DNA of 56,221 bases from Psychrobacter piscatorii (GCF_001444505.1 NZ_LNDJ01000047.1:1-56221); one strand, 5' to 3'; counted from the first letter of the stretch, positions 14,860-22,682 are shown. Notes: generated by a model not told the origin, from the sequence alone. Translations and numbers: made by a program.

Positions 14860-15956
14860 TTAATTTGATCCAATATCTTATTTTTTACATATTCAATTCT
14901 TTCTTTAACCTTTGGTCTTGAGTTTGCCCCGTCAGCGGTAACCTTATCATTAAATTCATCTGATAAAACCCATGAAGTATCAATATCTTTTTGGTTAGAT
15001 ATCTTAGGATTGGCTTTGATAGCTAATATAACACCTGATGAAATAGCTTCATACCTAACACGCGGTACAGACTTAGCTTTTTCAGATTTCCTAAAACCAT
15101 ACTTGAAATTATTCTCTACAAAATTTAGCATAGTTACGAAGTCTAAACGGTGTTTCTCTTTGTCTTCATCCGAAATATCTTTATTCTCTTCTATAAAGTC
15201 GTTAAGGAAACTTCTAACCTGAGATTGAAAGTTTTCATAATTATTGCTGTAAGTTAAGAATCGAAGTATCAATTCTTGATCATCTTTATGATTCTTTTTC
15301 GCAGCAGATAAAGGCACTAATTTATTAAACAAATCATTTCTACTCATTTCTTCAACTAGATCTAAGAAAGGACTATCTTGAGTTCCCCTTCTTTTTTCCA
15401 TATCAGTTAGCAAAGTACCTCCTGTATTAAGACGATCGAACATTGTTCTGCGACCCTCTTCATCAATCTGAGTTAATTCAATCATACGAATTGATGTACG
15501 TAGAAAACGCCTTTGTCTTGATAAAGGAAGGTCTGAAAATCTCTTACTCTCTAATGCTTTAAGCCTTTCTAGATTTACTAGTTTTAACTCATCTACGCAG
15601 TATCTGTAAATAGTACGTAATCGTTGTGATCCATCAACTACTTCTAACCTTCCATCACTTTCAATTCTTTCACTTCTATCAATATCTGCCACAAAGATGT
15701 ATGGAATAGGAAGTCCTATTAGTAAAGACTCAATAAACAAAGATTGTTGTTTATCTGTCCAAATAAAGTCTCGTTGATAGTCAGGAATATATATTTCCGA
15801 GTTTTCATTATCTTTAGCATTGAACTTAGTCATCAGAAATTCTATAGGATATTCACGTATATCAAAGTCAAAATCTTTCTGATTCTTTTTAATTTGTTCT
15901 TCTACAGTTGTTTCATGTTCCAGCTGTTGATCTGTAAGGTTGTTGATATTAGACAT
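14856..15956 (-). CDS. DUF262 (GmrS-like) protein without a nuclease domain
   Basis: The 366-aa protein contains the DUF262 nucleotide-binding fold. Key motifs are YQRDFIW (residues 60-66), GLPIP (81-85), VDGSQR (107-112, the DGQQR-type signature) and FDRLNTGG (173-180). DUF262 occurs in GmrSD, BrxU and SspE, where it is usually fused to a DUF1524 HNH nuclease. No HNH domain is seen here, and the length leaves room only for a helical tail. The downstream, coupled HEPN protein may replace the nuclease as effector. GGAG lies 5 bases before the ATG. AT-rich like the HEPN gene (one counted row 25% GC). Confidence 0.88.
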   Translation of the reverse strand: MSNINNLTDQQLEHETTVEEQIKKNQKDFDFDIREYPIEFLMTKFNAKDNENSEIYIPDYQRDFIWTDKQQSLFIESLLIGLPIPYIFVADIDRSERIESDGRLEVVDGSQRLRTIYRYCVDELKLVNLERLKALESKRFSDLPLSRQRRFLRTSIRMIELTQIDEEGRRTMFDRLNTGGTLLTDMEKRRGTQDSPFLDLVEEMSRNDLFNKLVPLSAAKKNHKDDQELILRFLTYSNNYENFQSQVRSFLNDFIEENKDISDEDKEKHRLDFVTMLNFVENNFKYGFRKSEKAKSVPRVRYEAISSGVILAIKANPKISNQKDIDTSWVLSDEFNDKVTADGANSRPKVKERIEYVKNKILDQIK

Positions 15957-16073
15957 ACAAACTCCAAGTTTTTTATTTTCTAATGTGAATATAAATAGTA
16001 AGTACGATAGATTTCATCTTCATCAAGTTTCATAAATGCTAACAACTTTGAACTAAGCTAACTATCTTTAATT

Positions 16074-16472
16074 TCATTCAGGCCTCTGATAGCACATCTT
16101 CAGCCCAACTTCTACAGCCTCGCTCAAGTCAGCACCTTCCTTAATACTGTACGGCACATTTGGAAGCATGCCGTCTTTCTTCAGAGACTTTGCAGCCGCC
16201 TTATTAAGCGGCGTACCAATAGAAGAATCTTCGATATAGCCGAAAGGTTGAAAATACACCTCAATGCCAAAATCTGGATAATAGACACATGAGATCTCGC
16301 CATCTGTAGTGAACGGATAGGGCGTATCATGATCAATGGGCCAGAACGCTTCGTGCACCGTAACACCACCAGAAACAAATTGACGGGCGTAGCTATCATC
16401 TTGAGAAGGAGAGCATGCAGTTAACGATAAGGCAGCTATACTAATTAACCACCTGGGCATATTGACTCGCAT
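16074..16472 (-). CDS. DUF2511-like (YebY-type) lipoprotein
   Basis: The 132-aa protein has a lipoprotein signal (MPRWLISIAALSLTAC) with the lipobox Cys at residue 20. The mature part (VTVHEAFWPIDHDTPYPFTTDGEISCVYY) resembles the DUF2511/YebY pattern of an aromatic-rich strand pair ending in Cys. It is probably exported and membrane-anchored in the periplasm. GGAG lies 4 bases before the ATG at 16472. The gene overlaps the Excalibur gene by 28 bp and lies in the cI-side transcript, so it may be made in the lysogen. Confidence 0.65.
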   Translation of the reverse strand: MRVNMPRWLISIAALSLTACSPSQDDSYARQFVSGGVTVHEAFWPIDHDTPYPFTTDGEISCVYYPDFGIEVYFQPFGYIEDSSIGTPLNKAAAKSLKKDGMLPNVPYSIKEGADLSEAVEVGLKMCYQRPE

Positions 16473-16738
16473 GGTACTCCGTCTTTGTCTCTATCTAGTC
16501 GTTTGTTACCACACTCCAATGCCTGCTTAGCTTGCTCACAATTGGCCATTTGGCCGCAGGTACTAGGTAAGCCTTTGCATTGAGCACCACCAGCACCCTT
16601 AGCGAATAGAGGGTGATCCACTTCAACAGATTCCTTCAGAACTGTATTGCTTTGAAATGGATTGTCTATCGTAGTAACGCCGGCATTGGACGATAAAGCG
16701 AACATAGCTAGTGCCGCGGCTAGTATTAATTGTTTCAT
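16445..16738 (-). CDS. Secreted Excalibur-domain protein (97 aa)
   Basis: A cleavable signal peptide (MKQLILAAALAMFALSSNAG) is followed by a spacer and a C-terminal Excalibur domain. The spaced Cys residues and DRDKDGVPCESIC match the extracellular calcium-binding signature DxDxDGxxCE. It would act in the periplasm or outside the cell. It is co-directional with and downstream of cI, with only a 39-aa gene in between, which suggests lysogen expression. Function in phages is unknown. Surface modification or superinfection exclusion are possible. Confidence 0.78.
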   Translation of the reverse strand: MKQLILAAALAMFALSSNAGVTTIDNPFQSNTVLKESVEVDHPLFAKGAGGAQCKGLPSTCGQMANCEQAKQALECGNKRLDRDKDGVPCESICPGG

Positions 16739-16754
16739 TCATCACATCCTTGTG

Positions 16755-16874
16755 TTATTCAAAGTCTACTGCTTCACGATATACGCACCAGCCAACTGGT
16801 AAAGAATCTACTGGTTTAGCGTGCTTTAAGAAGTGGCATACCCATATGTAAGCCCAGCTATTAGTATTCGACAT
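16755..16874 (-). CDS. Small protein downstream of cI (39 aa)
   Basis: The ORF begins MSNTNSWAYIWVCHFLKH and ends WCVYREAVDFE. The start lies 2 bases after the cI stop, so it is probably translated by coupling. It has no strong ribosome site of its own and no recognised family. Aromatic residues and two Cys are the only notable features. Confidence 0.4.
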   Translation of the reverse strand: MSNTNSWAYIWVCHFLKHAKPVDSLPVGWCVYREAVDFE

Positions 16875-16876
16875 AT

Positions 16877-17563
16877 TTAACCCGCCCTGTAAACTTGTCT
16901 ACCTGCAATGATTAAGCTTTCGCTATGCTCAGGAGTAACCACTTTGTCTGGGTAGGCTTTATTAAAGCTACTTAATCTATAAGACCCACCAGCCTCTCTG
17001 AAAATCTGTTTTATCATACGGTCCCCATCTAACAAAATTGCATAGAACTCACCGTCTTTTATCTCTTTATCGGTTACTACGATACCAACCTCATCACCAT
17101 CTTTAATGTAAGGATGGTTGCTGTCATTGACAGCACAAATCAATTTAAAGTCTTCCTGCTTGATGTTTCTATCTCTGAAAAAAGAAGGTGGTAACTTTCT
17201 ATAACCCTTGATGTTTTCAAACTCACAAGAGCCATTACCATCGCCGCAGCAAAAATAAACGTCATAAATAGGGATAGAGACCATATCGTCACTACCATCA
17301 TATACTGACACAGTTCCTGCCTCTAGTATCTGCACCAACTCCTTTTGGGGTTCGGTCAACATTGCGCCATCGCCAGTAGCTAGCCAGACTGGGTTAACCT
17401 GAAAGAGTGTCGCTAATTCCACTAACTTAGTAGAGCTTTTGCTCTCACCTCTCTCAAGTTCACTGTAGCTAGACTGCTTAAGACCTTCGATCTTACTCTC
17501 AATTTCTTTTTGAGTTAGTCCAGCGTACTTGCGAGCTTTTTTTAGTCTGTCTTTCAGTTCCAT
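16877..17563 (-). CDS. CI-like repressor (HTH plus S24 peptidase)
   Basis: The 228-aa lysogeny repressor has an N-terminal HTH_3 domain (TQKEIESKIEGLKQSSYSEL, residues about 17-36). A linker holds a possible Ala-Gly cleavage site (82-83), and a C-terminal LexA-like S24 domain follows. Catalytic Ser148 (NDSNHP) and Lys185 (DRMIKQ) are present, so RecA-dependent self-cleavage and SOS induction are expected. AGGAGAG precedes the ATG. The gene is transcribed divergently from cro across 133 bp of operators. Confidence 0.92.
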   Translation of the reverse strand: MELKDRLKKARKYAGLTQKEIESKIEGLKQSSYSELERGESKSSTKLVELATLFQVNPVWLATGDGAMLTEPQKELVQILEAGTVSVYDGSDDMVSIPIYDVYFCCGDGNGSCEFENIKGYRKLPPSFFRDRNIKQEDFKLICAVNDSNHPYIKDGDEVGIVVTDKEIKDGEFYAILLDGDRMIKQIFREAGGSYRLSSFNKAYPDKVVTPEHSESLIIAGRQVYRAG

Positions 17564-17583
17564 AAAGCTCTCCTATTCTGTTT

Positions 17584-17669
17584 GCCTATATTTTATAGGC
17601 GTTCCTATAATTACTCAAACAGGCACGCCGTTATTAAGTATTGACTAAATAAAGGCTTACCTTTATTAT
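17584..17669. promoter_or_regulatory. cI/cro operator and PR promoter
   Basis: On the plus strand TTGACT (17641-17646) and TATTAT (17664-17669) have a 17-bp spacer. A perfect dyad AATAAAGG-CTTA-CCTTTATT (17648-17667) fills the space between the boxes, so binding there would block PR. A second dyad class lies nearer cI: GCCTATA-TTT-TATAGGC (17584-17600), overlapping TATAGG-CGTT-CCTATA (17594-17609). Two repressors with different sites (CI and Cro) are plausible. Confidence 0.85.
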
Positions 17670-17696
17670 TGGATAAATAAATAAAGGTATCCAATT

Positions 17697-17942
17697 ATGA
17701 ACTCAAAACCTAAAGAGAAATTCGAGCCAGTTGTACGCTTGATCGAATACTTCGGTGGTCAAATACCAACTGCGGAAGCCCTAAAAGTTAAGCAGGGCAC
17801 AGTAAGCGGTTGGTTGAATTGCGTCCATGGCGTTAACAGCTTTAATGCTATGCGTGCAGAAGCCAAAACCAAGGGCGCTATTAAAGCTCATGAACTGTGT
17901 CCTAAATTAACAGAAATTGAAGAACAACCTGAAGAAGTCTAG
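17697..17942 (+). CDS. Cro/YdaS-like antirepressor-type HTH protein (81 aa)
   Basis: This is the first gene after PR. The short HTH region PTAEALKVKQGTVSGWLNCVHG fits YdaS/Cro-type regulators. The acidic C-tail (LTEIEEQPEEV) is probably disordered. It should repress cI or its own promoter during lytic growth. The predicted role rests on position and HTH pattern. Confidence 0.75.
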   Translation: MNSKPKEKFEPVVRLIEYFGGQIPTAEALKVKQGTVSGWLNCVHGVNSFNAMRAEAKTKGAIKAHELCPKLTEIEEQPEEV

Positions 17943-18011
17943 TCCCTGTAATTAACTTTACAGAAAGAAAGGCTTACATAAAACGTTTTTATAAATACAT
18001 AGGACACGCAA

Positions 18012-18476
18012 ATGCAAGTAATAGACGCAGCACACAAGACGGTACACAACGAAAAACACGGAGGTTCAACAGCTATCGCAGCTCGTATGGGTATGTCTAA
18101 CACTGTGTTAAACAGCAAAGTAAACCCTAACTGCGACACACATCATCTGCGTTTGGATGAAGCCCTGACTATCATGGAATTTACTGGCGACCATTCAATT
18201 ATCCAAGCCATGGCTCATCGTCTAGGTGGGGTGTTTTGCGAAGTGAATGGTGCAGCGACAAAAGATGAGCTGATCATGACTGCGTTATCAGCGTCTGCTT
18301 GTCAAGGTGATGTGATGGCTGAAATGCACAAGGCGCTAGAAGACGGTCGTATTAGCTGTAACGAGTTAGACGTTCTATCGAACAAGATACAGACTGCTAT
18401 GTCAGCACTGCAATCGCTCAAGAACCACGTCAAGCGTAAGCACGCCAAAGACAATCCTCACTTACAAGGACGGTAG
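18012..18476 (+). CDS. CII-like phage regulatory protein
   Basis: The 154-aa protein resembles the phage regulatory CII family (Phage_CP76 type): ASN-like HTH segment STAIAARMGMSNTVLNSKVNP, then a conserved middle (HHLRLDEALTIMEFTGDHSIIQAMAHRLGG) and a helical C-terminus. AGGACACG precedes the ATG. Second gene of the rightward early operon. It probably controls establishment of lysogeny or early transcription. The binding site is not identifiable here. Confidence 0.78.
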   Translation: MQVIDAAHKTVHNEKHGGSTAIAARMGMSNTVLNSKVNPNCDTHHLRLDEALTIMEFTGDHSIIQAMAHRLGGVFCEVNGAATKDELIMTALSASACQGDVMAEMHKALEDGRISCNELDVLSNKIQTAMSALQSLKNHVKRKHAKDNPHLQGR

Positions 18477-18478
18477 CC

Positions 18479-18628
18479 ATGAACCATTTAGGTGATCAAG
18501 CATGGGATCGTGAATTCGACCATGTGGAAAACAAGCAAAAGAAAGAAACGATAGTTTTTTCTGGCGGTCATAGCTATGAAGTTGCAGAGACTCAAGACAA
18601 AGAAAAACCCCAGTCAACGGCGAATTGA
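18479..18628 (+). CDS. Small hypothetical protein (49 aa)
   Basis: The ORF begins MNHLGDQAWDREFDHVENKQ, starts 2 bases after the CII-like stop and ends inside a terminator hairpin. It is charged and probably soluble. No family is recognised. Confidence 0.5.
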   Translation: MNHLGDQAWDREFDHVENKQKKETIVFSGGHSYEVAETQDKEKPQSTAN

Positions 18629-18651
18629 TGGGGTTTCGTTTTTCTTTTAAA
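18604..18651 (+). terminator. Terminator before the primase gene
   Basis: The hairpin pairs AAACCCC..TCAA with TTGA..GGGGTTT (about 18605-18637) and is followed by a T-rich stretch (CGTTTTTCTTTT). It may be an early tR1-like terminator, making replication genes dependent on readthrough. Confidence 0.65.
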
Positions 18652-18675
18652 ACTTACTAAGGACTTAATTAAACC

Positions 18676-20979
18676 ATGAATAAGAATAATATGCAAGAGG
18701 TGTCAAAGACCCTAAGCACAGCACTAGCTTACGCTGACCTTGGATGGAAAATATTCCCGTGCTGGTCGATAGTCGACGGTAAATGTGCATGCGGTACAGA
18801 GTGCAAGTCACCAGGCAAGCATCCGATATCTGCATTGGCGCCGCGTGGCCAAGATTCGGCTACTGATGACAAAGCTATCATTACCGATTGGTTTACCACG
18901 CATCCCGAAGCAAACATTGCGGTCTATCTAGCGGGCAGCGGTCTATGTGCAATCGATATTGATCCGCGCAATGGTGGTGACTACACCATGGAAGAGTTAG
19001 AAAGCGAACATGGGGAGCTGGTCGCTGATGTGGTCCAGCTGACGGGCGGGGCGGGTGAGCATCGTTTGTTCTTGCGTCCTGATGGCACATTACCCGGTAA
19101 GCTAGGTAAGGGCGTGGATGTAAAGCTGAACGGCTACATTATCGCTGAGCCAAGTAATCATATCAGCGGCGGCGAATACATTTGGGAGGCGTCAAGTTGC
19201 CCATTAGATGGGGCAGTGGCAGGACCATTGCCTGATTGGATTCGCTCATTTAGCACGTCGCAAGCGGCAGACAGTAACAACGATGTCGCCATCAACTTTG
19301 GTATGGATGACAGCCAATATTACGACGTATTAGAAGCGCTGCCATTTATTGACAACAATGATCGTGACACATGGCTGACTGTCGGCATGGCATTACATAC
19401 CGCCAACGATAAGCGTGCCTACAGCATGTGGTGCGACTGGTCGGCGGGTAGTGATAAGTATGATCATGATGATCAGTACCGAGTATGGCGCTCATTTCGC
19501 CACAAGGGCCTTGATAGTGTCGACGTGCCAACCATTTTTAAATTAGCGCAGGATAGCGGCTGGATTAATACAAAGTCAGGTGTTGGCGTGGTCGGCTCGC
19601 AAGATATCGATTATGACGCCGAGGATGTGATGATTGAAAAATATAGTAGCGCAGAGCAAGTGCCAGAATATTTGAAATTCATACCAGTCCATAAGCTCAA
19701 TGAAATCACAGACTGGATTGAAGGCAATAGCCGCCAACCGCAGCGTGAAATAACGGTACTGACTGCGCTATCACTAGCTTGCACACTAGCTGGTCGTAAT
19801 TACGCATCTGAAGAGAACAACACCAGCTCTATGTTCTTCATGCTGCTTGCCGATACGGGTATTGGTAAGAACTATGCCAAAACATCCATTCAAACATTTT
19901 TAGTTGAGTCGGGGCTTGAGACACTGCTATCAGGTAGTGGTAACACATCGCCCGGCGCAGTCTACACCGCGCTATGCAAATCACCTTGTCACATACAGAT
20001 TACCGATGAAGTTGGCAAGCAGTTAGCGACCGCTCGCAAAGCTAACAACGGTCAAATGGCTGAAGCATTTAGCACGCTAACAGAAGCTTATTCGGCTACC
20101 ACGTCTTACATGATCCCTAAAAACTACAGTCAGCTTGGTGATATTGCCAAAGGTAAAGCGACAGCTGAGAAAAACATTGTCATCCATTGGCCCGCCATAA
20201 CGACACTTGGTATTGGTACGCCTGGTCAGATATTTGACAACTTAAGTACAGGTGAGATTGAGGATGGCTTCTTGAATAGACAAGTTGTCATCCAAGCTTC
20301 TGAGCCATTGGCAGAACGACGCCGCATTAAGAAAAAGCCGGTACCAGAACACTTGAGAGAGTGGGCGCAGGATATACGCCATCCGCAACCGCAAAGCCGT
20401 ACTGATTTGACAGGCAATGTTGATAGTTACGATCTAACGCCAACGCCAAAGACGGTGGCGATTAGTGATGAGGCTATGGACTTGTTTGATGACTTGCTTG
20501 ATAGCTTGGAAGCGCAAGAGAGAGAGGGGTTATTCCAACTGCCGGATCTAACACGCCGCTGGGTTGAAAACTCAATGCGATTAGCGACTGCCTTGGCAGT
20601 GTGTGAAAACGCAGAGAATCCAGTCGTTACGGATTTGATTGCTGATTGGTGCATTGCTTACGTGGTCTTTTATGGAAAACGATTCATGCGCGCTGCAGCA
20701 ACCAATGTGGCGGATGGTGATTTCCATAGATTGTATTTGAATGTGCTTGAAATGGTCAGTCGCACCGGCTCGAAAGGCGCAACGCAAAGAGATTTATCGC
20801 GCAATAGTAAGTTGTTCAGATCGACTAAGCCAAACGACCGTGATCAAGTATTTAAAGCATTATTAATTGAGAATCAAATAATGCAGGTGTCGATAGGTAA
20901 AAGTTTTGGCCCCGGCCGTAAAAGAGTGTGTTTTATCACGCCAGATAATTTTAATAGCGAAAATATGGAGACAGCTTAG
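18676..20979 (+). CDS. Prim-Pol primase/helicase replication protein (767 aa)
   Basis: The N-terminal domain (residues 15-175) is an archaeo-eukaryotic primase (Prim-Pol): metal ligands in AIDIDPR (Asp94, Asp96) and GEHRLFLR (His129). A PriCT-like segment follows (LPFIDNNDRDTWLTVGMALH, about 225-290). The C-terminal half is a DUF3987-like P-loop ATPase with an unusual Walker A, ADTGIGKN, near residue 393. A Cys cluster (CACGTEC) near residue 38 may bind zinc. Such proteins initiate phage DNA replication and often recognise an origin within or just after their own gene, as suggested by the palindrome starting 6 bases after the stop. Confidence 0.88.
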   Translation: MNKNNMQEVSKTLSTALAYADLGWKIFPCWSIVDGKCACGTECKSPGKHPISALAPRGQDSATDDKAIITDWFTTHPEANIAVYLAGSGLCAIDIDPRNGGDYTMEELESEHGELVADVVQLTGGAGEHRLFLRPDGTLPGKLGKGVDVKLNGYIIAEPSNHISGGEYIWEASSCPLDGAVAGPLPDWIRSFSTSQAADSNNDVAINFGMDDSQYYDVLEALPFIDNNDRDTWLTVGMALHTANDKRAYSMWCDWSAGSDKYDHDDQYRVWRSFRHKGLDSVDVPTIFKLAQDSGWINTKSGVGVVGSQDIDYDAEDVMIEKYSSAEQVPEYLKFIPVHKLNEITDWIEGNSRQPQREITVLTALSLACTLAGRNYASEENNTSSMFFMLLADTGIGKNYAKTSIQTFLVESGLETLLSGSGNTSPGAVYTALCKSPCHIQITDEVGKQLATARKANNGQMAEAFSTLTEAYSATTSYMIPKNYSQLGDIAKGKATAEKNIVIHWPAITTLGIGTPGQIFDNLSTGEIEDGFLNRQVVIQASEPLAERRRIKKKPVPEHLREWAQDIRHPQPQSRTDLTGNVDSYDLTPTPKTVAISDEAMDLFDDLLDSLEAQEREGLFQLPDLTRRWVENSMRLATALAVCENAENPVVTDLIADWCIAYVVFYGKRFMRAAATNVADGDFHRLYLNVLEMVSRTGSKGATQRDLSRNSKLFRSTKPNDRDQVFKALLIENQIMQVSIGKSFGPGRKRVCFITPDNFNSENMETA

Positions 20980-20984
20980 TTTTC

Positions 20985-21220
20985 ATTGTTGTCAATTGTT
21001 GCGAATAGTCGCGACCTATTGAATGACGTTGAAACTCCATACGCAGTAAGGGCTATAGAATTGTTGTCATTATTATTAGGGGGGTATACCTATTTATATA
21101 TATTAATGAAAACAAGTGTACCCCATGAAAAAACATGACAACAATTACGAAGGCTATATATATCAAGGGGTTTTAACGTCATTCAGAGGAGCGCATCAAT
21201 TGGCAAGAATGGACAACAAT
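20985..21220. repeat. 236-bp concentric imperfect palindrome, candidate origin
   Basis: All positions pair about one centre, 21102.5. Perfect dyads are ATTGTTGTC (20985-20993) with 21212-21220, TGAATGACGTT (21020-21030) with 21175-21185, AATTGTTGTCAT (21059-21070) with 21135-21146, and GGGGTATAC (21081-21089, one G-T) with 21116-21124. By hand count 78 of 118 arm positions are Watson-Crick complementary. The core is AT-rich (TATTTATATATATTAATG, 21091-21108). It lies directly after the primase/helicase gene. It could be a replication origin, an inverted duplication, or a long-hairpin RNA. Confidence 0.85.
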
Positions 21221-21316
21221 AGAGGTTTTACGAGGTTTGAATTAAACAGCGTTAATCCAAGAACCCTTAATATACATGGGCTACAGACGATAAGTCAAAC
21301 AATATTAATTAACTAA
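21116..21316 (+). CDS. Doubtful small ORF inside the palindrome right arm (66 aa)
   Basis: The frame opens right after a stop codon with GTG (or ATG at 21125) and has no ribosome site. It encodes NYEGYIYQGVLTSFRGAHQL and a basic tail. The opposite strand of the left arm (21089 down to 20977) encodes a related peptide in the same codon phase, with 15 of 35 residues shared by my alignment. Either both were once coding, or the similarity is only a result of the palindrome. Confidence 0.25.
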   Translation: MYPMKKHDNNYEGYIYQGVLTSFRGAHQLARMDNNRGFTRFELNSVNPRTLNIHGLQTISQTILIN

Positions 21317-21330
21317 TTAGGAATTACAGT

Positions 21331-21642
21331 ATGAACATCGAACTTGCTATTGAAAAACGTGATCAGCTAAAACCGCTTGTAGATGAATTTAATAAACTAA
21401 ACAACATTATCACTGCTTACGATTTGGTTATAACTCACTTGAAAAAGGCGAACGCCAAAGGCTTAACCAAACGTGATTTGAAACATAAAATCAGAAATTT
21501 TGACTCATTGAGTGTAATCCAGTCTCAAGACTTATTGGACAACATGATTGACAAAGGCATTGTCGAAATAAGAGAGCTTGAAACTCAAAGCGGTAGAGGT
21601 AGAAAGCGAGTGGCTTACTTTTACATTGGAGGCGACAAGTAA
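21331..21642 (+). CDS. Hypothetical winged-helix-like protein (103 aa)
   Basis: A helical N-terminus (residues 1-40) leads to a winged-helix-like segment: KGLTKRDLKHKI, VIQSQDLLDNMIDKGIVEIREL, then RGRKRVAYFYIG as a possible wing. It could bind DNA, maybe in replication or regulation, as it lies between the primase and RusA genes. AGGAATTACAG precedes the ATG. Its stop overlaps the RusA start by one base. Confidence 0.6.
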   Translation: MNIELAIEKRDQLKPLVDEFNKLNNIITAYDLVITHLKKANAKGLTKRDLKHKIRNFDSLSVIQSQDLLDNMIDKGIVEIRELETQSGRGRKRVAYFYIGGDK

Positions 21643-22073
21643 TGACCAGACTAACCCTGATAGCAGAATTAAGCATTCCAGCAGTACCACCAAGCGTAAA
21701 CGATTACACAAAACAGCGCCGTGGCGGGGGCAAAACGCTCACTGAACGCTCAAGAGAGTTTAAGCGCACCGCTTACCAGTCAATCGGACGTCACGCACCT
21801 CACAAGCCATCTGAGAAGCGTATAGCAGTGGAAGTAACCATCTATGCAGCCGATAAGCGTGACTCAGATATCGACAATCGCAATAAGCTGATACTGGACG
21901 CATTGGAAGAAGCTCAATTTATCAAGAACGATAGTCAAGTTGATGAAATACACACTTATCGCGGTAAGGAGATCGTACCCGGTGGCCGTGTCGATATTGT
22001 CCTATGTGAGATCGATGACAGACGACAATTGGCGAAAATAACGCAGTATAAAAAAGTATATCGAAGTTTATAA
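21642..22073 (+). CDS. rusA: RusA family Holliday-junction resolvase
   Basis: The 143-aa endodeoxyribonuclease cuts Holliday junctions at the end of phage recombination and replication. The fold begins with the typical VPPSVNDYTK segment. The acidic active-site motif is DSDIDNRNKLILDAL (residues 74-88), followed by NDSQVDEI (96-103) with the third Asp. Length and motif spacing match RusA (about 120-145 aa). It starts at the stop of the preceding gene and is followed at once by the dNMP-kinase-like gene. Confidence 0.9.
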   Translation: MTRLTLIAELSIPAVPPSVNDYTKQRRGGGKTLTERSREFKRTAYQSIGRHAPHKPSEKRIAVEVTIYAADKRDSDIDNRNKLILDALEEAQFIKNDSQVDEIHTYRGKEIVPGGRVDIVLCEIDDRRQLAKITQYKKVYRSL

Positions 22074-22094
22074 ATGTTTATCGAGGATTGGGTT

Positions 22095-22682
22095 ATGAGT
22101 GAGATTGATTGCACGTTTGATGATGGTATTGAGTTACAGACTTTTGGGGAGATACCCGTGGGTAAGATGAGATTAATCGGCATAGCAGGTCAGGCTCGAA
22201 GCGGTAAGGACACAGCTGCTAAATACCTACTGAATAAATTAGGTAGCAACTGGTCAACAGCATCGTTCGCTGATCCTATGAAAGCCATGCTTAACGCAAT
22301 CGACGTTGATACTAGCGATGAAGCCAAAGACCTACCTAGCAACCAATACGGTGTCTCTACACGTCACATGCTGCAAACGCTTGGCACGGAATGGGGTCGT
22401 AATCTCATAGCTGACGATTTTTGGCTAACGGTTTTCGAGTCGATGAACGCGGGACGACGTTTGATTGTCCCAGACGTACGTTTTGAGAATGAAGCTGATT
22501 TAATCCGTGAGCATGGCGTATTGATTCACATCAAAGGGCGTGGGGGGATTGAGGGTAGCCATGTATCAGAACAGACACTAAACGTAAAACCTGGCGATAT
22601 TGTGATCACTAACAACGGTACGCTGTCTGAGCTTTACGCAAGACTTGACTCGATAGATTTAGAAAGCGAGGCCAACCGATGA
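22095..22682 (+). CDS. Deoxynucleoside monophosphate kinase-like protein
   Basis: The 195-aa P-loop kinase has Walker A GQARSGKDT (residues 32-40), then ASFADPMKAML and LQTLGTEWGR, matching phage dNMP kinase-type proteins that phosphorylate dNMPs for DNA synthesis. The ATG at 22095 is chosen over 22074 because GAGG lies 8 bases upstream. An alternative is an adenylate-kinase-like protein of unknown substrate. It belongs to the rightward replication operon. Confidence 0.72.
   Translation: MSEIDCTFDDGIELQTFGEIPVGKMRLIGIAGQARSGKDTAAKYLLNKLGSNWSTASFADPMKAMLNAIDVDTSDEAKDLPSNQYGVSTRHMLQTLGTEWGRNLIADDFWLTVFESMNAGRRLIVPDVRFENEADLIREHGVLIHIKGRGGIEGSHVSEQTLNVKPGDIVITNNGTLSELYARLDSIDLESEANR

Noticed and set aside
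14068..15956. HEPN/MNT toxin-antitoxin pair
   Set aside because: The partner carries DUF262 motifs (YQRxxxW, DGSQR) and not a minimal nucleotidyltransferase GSxxR..DxD motif, so it is not an MNT antitoxin.
14856..15956. ParB-like plasmid partition protein
   Set aside because: DUF262 is distantly related to the ParB/Srx fold, but there is no HTH domain, ParA gene or parS-like repeat nearby.
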